Position numbers and translations under genes: made by a program. Under the pieces are notes generated by a model that saw only the letters and a program-made list of their open reading frames with translations, had not been told where the DNA came from and ran no database searches. Below, piece after piece: positions 13,444 through 16,857 of a stretch of DNA of 16,857 bases. Source of the DNA: Alphaproteobacteria bacterium (lineage in GTDB: Bacteria > Pseudomonadota > Alphaproteobacteria > UBA2136 > UBA6156). Numbering within the stretch: position 1 is the stretch's first letter; each line of letters opens with the position of its first letter. The stretch is taken from positions 1 through 16,857 of the forward strand of contig JAIXXE010000041.1 in the NCBI GenBank assembly GCA_027490875.1. The letters run 5' to 3'.

Positions 13444-13469
13444 GCAGCTTAATATGAAGTTTTTCAAAA

Positions 13470-13544
13470 TGGTGCTGCCGAAAAGGATTGAACTTTCGAC
13501 CTCGTCATTACCAATGACGTGCTCTACCACTGAGCTACGGCAGC
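13470..13544 (-). tRNA. tRNA-Thr, anticodon GGT
   Basis: All four arms can be drawn. The acceptor stem is GCTGCCG/CGGCAGC (13544-13538 with 13480-13474), discriminator A, and genome-encoded CCA (13472-13470). The D stem is GCTC/GAGC. The anticodon stem CGTCA/TGACG has loop TTGGTAA with anticodon GGT (13512-13510), reading ACC/ACU threonine codons. The T arm GAAAG-TTCAATC-CTTTT has one G-U pair. A short TTTT follows the CCA. Confidence 0.95.
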
Positions 13545-13555
13545 ACTTAGGCTTC

Positions 13556-13584
13556 CTCCTAGCAATCCAGAGGGCTTTTGGCAA
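13556..13584 (-). promoter_or_regulatory. Possible tRNA-Thr promoter
   Basis: TTGCCA (13584-13579, five of six to the -35 consensus) is 17 nt from TAGGAG (13561-13556, a weak -10), leaving 11 nt to the tRNA 5' end. Its -35 overlaps that of the oppositely directed promoter at 13578-13606. Confidence 0.3.
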
Positions 13585-13606
13585 GAGGGTCCTGTAAGTA
13601 TACATT
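13578..13606 (+). promoter_or_regulatory. Possible promoter for the secreted protein gene
   Basis: TTGGCA (13578-13583) and TACATT (13601-13606) have a 17-nt spacer; matches are five and four of six. The -35 is shared, in opposite orientation, with the candidate tRNA-Thr promoter. It would give a leader of about 80 nt before ATG 13695. Confidence 0.4.
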
Positions 13607-13694
13607 TTACTTCATGAAATAATCGCGTATCATTAATTTTGAGGACTCTTACGTAATCTTTCTGCCCCTTTCACCACAAACCCCGGAGGGTGTG

Positions 13695-14243
13695 ATGCGT
13701 CGACCGTTTCTCGTGCTTGGAATTATCCTTGGTTTTCTTGGTTATTCGATTTGGCCTGCGGCAAGCCAAGTTGGGGCGGGTGCCATTCATACCTGCCAAA
13801 TGCAACAGATGCGTGCTGCCGTGCGGGCCATGACCTTGGTTGAACGCGCGGATAGGGTGTGGGATGACCAACGCGCGCAATCCGATGTCTTTCGCCTGCT
13901 CAGTACCAATGACCCTGTGGCGACCGATGTGGTTGGGGTGGTGGGTATGATTGCCTTCCTGAACTGCGCGATGGAGGCCAACAATGCCACGGCGCGCGAA
14001 CTTTACCCCCGCTGGCTTGAACGGCTGGGACAGCTTACGCCCGAGGCAACCTTGCGCTATTACCTCGGCAGGCTGGAGCAAGGCCCACCAGAAAGTGGGT
14101 TTAGCCGTGAAGAGGTGGTGTTGCTGGAACGTACTGCCCTGTTGGCAGCCCGCTACACCCTTGGTTACTGCCGTACGGCGCGAAGGCTGTTGGGGTATCA
14201 CCTCATGGCCCCGCCTTGCGACCGAGCCGTCCGCCTGAATTGA
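13695..14243 (+). CDS. Secreted hypothetical protein with four cysteines
   Basis: I do not recognise this family. The 182-aa product begins with a clear signal peptide: basic MRRP, hydrophobic core FLVLGIILGFLGYSIW, and possible signal peptidase I sites near PAAS or Gln25. The mature part looks helical and has exactly four cysteines (34, 91, 159, 175), possibly forming two disulfides in the periplasm. The last two lie in RYTLGYCRT and MAPPCDR near the C-terminus. There is no lipobox, so soluble export is expected. ATG 13695 has GGAGG five nt upstream (13685-13689); GTG 13692 is too close to it. It stands between tRNA-Thr (opposite strand) and lysS, about 97 nt before lysS. Function unknown. 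Confidence 0.75.
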   Translation: MRRPFLVLGIILGFLGYSIWPAASQVGAGAIHTCQMQQMRAAVRAMTLVERADRVWDDQRAQSDVFRLLSTNDPVATDVVGVVGMIAFLNCAMEANNATARELYPRWLERLGQLTPEATLRYYLGRLEQGPPESGFSREEVVLLERTALLAARYTLGYCRTARRLLGYHLMAPPCDRAVRLN

Positions 14244-14272
14244 GTCGGCGAAGCCTCTTGACCCTGCGATAG

Positions 14273-14304
14273 ACCGCCCGTGCTTTCATAACAACGCGGG
14301 CGGT
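14273..14304 (+). terminator. Hairpin between the secreted protein gene and lysS
   Basis: ACCGCCCG (14273-14280) pairs with CGGGCGGT (14297-14304), extendable by two pairs inside, around a 12-nt loop. TTTGGGGGG follows rather than a U-tract, so it is either a weak terminator of the upstream gene or a structured lysS leader. It ends 36 nt before the lysS ATG. Confidence 0.4.
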
Positions 14305-14340
14305 TGCGCGTTTGGGGGGTTTGCTGCTAGAAAGAGCGTT

Positions 14341-15861
14341 ATGCACCCTTCTTCATCTTCTGCCCCCGAGCTTTCCGACCTGATGTTACAGCGTCAGCAC
14401 AAGTTTGCCGAGTACCTTAAGCGTGGTGGGGCCCGCTACCCCAACGATGCCCGGCCCAATGCCACAACCGTGGAATTGGCCCAGCGCTATGCCGCCGCCG
14501 ATAAGGAGGCTCTGATTGCCACGGCCACGCCCCTCTATACCTTGGGCGGCCGTATTATGGCGCTGCGCTTGTTTGGTAAGTTGCTGTTTGCGCAATTGCA
14601 GGATGGGGCTGGGTCGTTGCAGATTTCCCTCAGCGTGGATGGCAGCGGCCCCGAGGTATTCGCCCTGTTTAACGACTGCATTGACCTTGGCGACTGGGTG
14701 GCCGTAACCGGCCGCATGGGCCGTACCAATAAAGGCGAGCTGACCCTGTTGGTCGAGACCTTCACCCTGTTGGCCAAATGCCACCATCCGCTGCCCGATA
14801 AATGGCACGGGCTGGAAGATGTGGAGGCCCGTTACCGCCAGCGCTACCTGGATATGTTTGTAAACCCCGACGTGCAGCAGGTGTTTGTAACACGCAGTCG
14901 CATGGTCAGTGCCATCCGACGCTTTTTGGATGAGCACGGCTTTTTGGAAGTAGAAACCCCGATTTTGCAACTGCAAGCCGGCGGGGCGACTGCGAGACCG
15001 TTCCATACCCACCACAATGCCCTTGATTTGCCACTGAACCTGCGGATTGCGCCCGAGTTGTTCCTGAAGCGCTTGCTGGTAGGCGGGATGACGCGGGTTT
15101 ATGAGCTGTCGCGTAACTTCCGCAATGAAGGTATTTCCACCAAGCACAACCCCGAGTTCACCATGCTGGAATGGTACATGGCCTACGCCACGCGTGAGGA
15201 CGTGATGCAGCTGATGGAAGAGATGCTGCGCCATGTGGTGACCCAGCTAAACGGCCATGCCCAGTTAGCCTACGGCGAGCATATGATTGACTTTGGCAAG
15301 CCGTTTGCCCGCATGACGATGCGGGAGAGCCTGCTAACCTTGGCAGGATTTACCGAGGCCGATTTGGCCACGGTTGATACGCTGGCCGCGGCCGCGAAGC
15401 AAAAGAGGGTTGAATTGCCCGACCCCATCACCAGCTACGGCGAACTGTTTCAGCATTGCTTTGAAACCTTGGTGGAAGGGCAGCTGATTCAGCCAACCTA
15501 TATTCTGGATTACCCGATTGAAACCTCGCCCTTGGTACGCCAGCACCCCAACCAACCCGGCTGGACCCAACGCGCCGAGCTGTACATTGCCGGGCGTGAG
15601 CACGGCGAGTTCTATAGCGAACTGAACGACCCCGACGATCAACGGGCTCGTTTTGAGGCGCAACGCAAAAAGGCCAGCCAAGGCGACGCCGAAGCCATGC
15701 CGTTTGATGACGACTTTCTGCATGCCTTGGAATTGGGCATGCCTCCTGCAGGGGGGATTGGACTTGGGATTGATCGGCTGGCTATGCTGATGACCAATCA
15801 ACCCAGCATCCGCGATGTCATTCTCTTCCCCTTACTCCGGCCCAAAGCCACCCAAGCCTAA
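14341..15861 (+). CDS. lysS: Lysyl-tRNA synthetase, class II
   Basis: Charges tRNA-Lys with lysine. At 506 aa it is nearly the E. coli LysS length. An N-terminal OB-fold anticodon-binding domain (about 66-146) precedes the class II catalytic core. Motif 1 ends at Pro207 (FLEVETPIL). The block GGATARPFHTHHNALDLPLNLRIAPELFLKRL is typical of LysRS, motif 2 is FRNEGISTKHNPEFTMLEWYMAY (260-282) and motif 3 is GGIGLGIDRLAML (471-483). ELNDPDDQRARF and EAMPFDDDFLHALELGMPP are also family hallmarks. Many alphaproteobacteria instead use the unrelated class I enzyme (LysK). ATG 14341 has a weak AGAAAGAG upstream. The 3' end overlaps mtgA by 47 nt. Confidence 0.96.
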   Translation: MHPSSSSAPELSDLMLQRQHKFAEYLKRGGARYPNDARPNATTVELAQRYAAADKEALIATATPLYTLGGRIMALRLFGKLLFAQLQDGAGSLQISLSVDGSGPEVFALFNDCIDLGDWVAVTGRMGRTNKGELTLLVETFTLLAKCHHPLPDKWHGLEDVEARYRQRYLDMFVNPDVQQVFVTRSRMVSAIRRFLDEHGFLEVETPILQLQAGGATARPFHTHHNALDLPLNLRIAPELFLKRLLVGGMTRVYELSRNFRNEGISTKHNPEFTMLEWYMAYATREDVMQLMEEMLRHVVTQLNGHAQLAYGEHMIDFGKPFARMTMRESLLTLAGFTEADLATVDTLAAAAKQKRVELPDPITSYGELFQHCFETLVEGQLIQPTYILDYPIETSPLVRQHPNQPGWTQRAELYIAGREHGEFYSELNDPDDQRARFEAQRKKASQGDAEAMPFDDDFLHALELGMPPAGGIGLGIDRLAMLMTNQPSIRDVILFPLLRPKATQA

Positions 15862-16540
15862 AACGCGCTGTTGGCCCTGGGTGCTGCTGGCCCTGCTGGT
15901 GGCACCCTTGGCCTATGCGGTTGTCTTGATTTGGGTGCCAGTTCCGGCGACACCTCTCATGCTCTGGCGTTGGGTGAACGGGGTAGGGGTGAGCAGTGAG
16001 AGCTGGTTCTGGCAGCGCCGCTGGGTTGAAATTGAGAGGCTGCCCGCAGTCATCCCCCAGGCCGTGATTGCCAGCGAAGACAATAGGTTCTGTATTCATG
16101 GGGGCGTGGACTGGCAAGCCGTGCAGCAGGTTTACGAGGAATGGCAAGACGGAGAGGGGCTTAGAGGCGCCAGTACCGTTAGTATGCAGGTGGCACGCAA
16201 TGTCTTTCTGTGGCCAAATCAGGACCCTTTGCGCAAGGCACTGGAGGTTCCCTTTACCTATCTGATTGAAACATTATGGGGTAAACGCCGCATCATGGAG
16301 GTATACCTTAATATTGCTGAGTGGGGCCCCGGGGTGTATGGCATAGAGGCTGCGGCCCGCCATCATTATGGAAGGTCGGCGAAAAGACTAACGCGCGCCG
16401 AGGTTTTTCGACTGGTGAGTATCCTCCCCAGCCCCCAGCGTTGGAACCCAAAGGCCCCAAGCCGGTGGGCGCGCGGGCGGGTGGCAAGCCTAGGTGTGCG
16501 GATAGCCCAGCTGGGTGACATGACACAGTGTGTTAAATAA
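15815..16540 (+). CDS. mtgA: Monofunctional peptidoglycan glycosyltransferase
   Basis: MtgA polymerises lipid II into glycan strands at the inner membrane, a GT51 enzyme without a transpeptidase domain. The 241-aa product matches the family length (E. coli 242). A short Pro/Lys-rich cytoplasmic tail is followed by one membrane anchor (about 20-42). Motif 1, ASEDNRFCIHGGVDW (86-100), carries catalytic Glu88. Motif 2 is RGASTVSMQVARNVFLW (117-133), with SMQ where most members have SQQ. RRIMEVYLNIAEWGPGVYGIEAAARHHY (158-185) gives the remaining GT51 motifs, including the second acidic residue Glu169. ATG 15815 lies inside lysS, so the genes overlap by 47 nt in different frames. The next in-frame start, a GTG at codon 23, would cut into the anchor. 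Coupled translation with lysS is likely. Confidence 0.93.
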   Translation: MSFSSPYSGPKPPKPKTRCWPWVLLALLVAPLAYAVVLIWVPVPATPLMLWRWVNGVGVSSESWFWQRRWVEIERLPAVIPQAVIASEDNRFCIHGGVDWQAVQQVYEEWQDGEGLRGASTVSMQVARNVFLWPNQDPLRKALEVPFTYLIETLWGKRRIMEVYLNIAEWGPGVYGIEAAARHHYGRSAKRLTRAEVFRLVSILPSPQRWNPKAPSRWARGRVASLGVRIAQLGDMTQCVK

Positions 16541-16553
16541 ATTACGGATTTTT

Positions 16554-16559
16554 TATACT
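16554..16559 (+). promoter_or_regulatory. Possible -10 box for the gene at 16619
   Basis: TATACT matches the -10 consensus at five of six positions in the AT-rich 78-nt space after mtgA. No good -35 is spaced correctly upstream. It would yield a leader of about 50 nt. Confidence 0.3.
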
Positions 16560-16618
16560 TTACGCTGGCTATTTTTTAGGCATCCTGTTAAGGCCAACCA
16601 GAATAGAAAGCGTGAACG

Positions 16619-16857
16619 ATGGCATACGAAGGTGGGCGCGGCCCTAAAAAACCTGGTGGTTTTGGTGATAAACCCCGGGGTGGCGCTGGTGGCGATCGCC
16701 CGCGCAGCTATGGCCCGCGTAAGGATTTTGGCGACCGTCCAGCCCGCCCGTATACACCGCGTGCTGAGGGCGACCGTCCAGCCCGCCCTTACACTCCGCG
16801 TAGCACCGAAGGCGGTGAGCGCCCCCGCAGCTATGGCCCGCGTAAGGATTTTGGCGA
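16619..16857 (+). CDS. Arg/Gly/Pro-rich repeat protein, N-terminal part (cut by window end)
   Basis: An open frame starts at ATG 16619 (weak AGAAAG upstream) and runs off the window after 79 codons. The sequence is low-complexity and strongly basic, MAYEGGRGPKKPGG..., made of two interleaved repeats. RPRSYGPRKDFG occurs at residues 27-38 and 68-79, and GDRPARPYTPR at 38-48 and 51-61. A 32-bp DNA unit is identical at 16703-16734 and 16826-16857, so the repeat is recent or gene-converted. Such disordered RG-rich extensions are known in RNA-binding proteins. In alphaproteobacteria they often precede RsuA/RluB-type rRNA pseudouridine synthases, and they are also found on DEAD-box helicases. The catalytic domain, if any, is outside the window, so the identity is a guess. 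No signal peptide or Cys is seen. Confidence 0.7.
   Translation, partial: MAYEGGRGPKKPGGFGDKPRGGAGGDRPRSYGPRKDFGDRPARPYTPRAEGDRPARPYTPRSTEGGERPRSYGPRKDFG

Noticed and set aside
13363..13605. Minus-strand frame through the tRNA-Thr region
   Set aside because: It is the translated tRNA gene and palindrome copy C, not a protein gene.
16703..16857. Regular repeats at the right end as a possible CRISPR array
   Set aside because: The repeats keep reading frame, encode a basic RG/RP-rich protein, and are not separated by unique spacers of constant length.

Overview
The window is dense, GC-rich bacterial chromosome that is mostly housekeeping genes. I infer an alphaproteobacterium. The def-fmt-truA gene order, the long isocitrate dehydrogenase with an extra C-terminal domain (Rickettsia/Thermus type), and the bamB/der pairing all fit that group. 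I cannot name the genus. No phage, transposase or CRISPR genes are visible.

Layout. The left end is the terminator of an unseen gene, then icd (+). A minus-strand block follows: der, rpoN (sigma-54) and a small nucleoside 2-deoxyribosyltransferase-like gene. bamB (+) diverges from der across a C/G-tract-rich 74-bp palindrome. About 300 bp without genes follow, holding two hairpin repeats bracketed by a 14-bp inverted repeat and then a bidirectional terminator. The next minus-strand block, read in the direction of transcription, is def, fmt, an unrecognised 174-aa gene, truA, and an OmpR-type response regulator with its QseC-like histidine kinase. On the plus strand come a 3-hydroxyacyl-CoA dehydrogenase (diverging from def), two more intergenic palindromes, a tRNA-Thr(GGT) gene (minus strand), a secreted four-cysteine protein, class II lysS, mtgA overlapping lysS, and the start of an Arg/Gly/Pro-rich repeat protein cut by the window edge.

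How it fits together. Def and Fmt remove and add the formyl group of translation initiation, TruA modifies tRNA, LysS and tRNA-Thr serve translation, and Der matures the 50S subunit. BamB serves the outer membrane and MtgA peptidoglycan. RpoN and the two-component pair are regulatory.

Most unusual points. (1) The 174-aa orphan sits inside the normally contiguous fmt-truA pair, at clearly lower GC. It has its own TATAAT box, a leader able to hide its Shine-Dalgarno, and a strong terminator just 22 nt before the truA start codon. (2) A family of short intergenic palindromes has conserved ends (GTTATTCCAGATA ... TTCTGGAATGACGG), while the inner stems change sequence but keep pairing.
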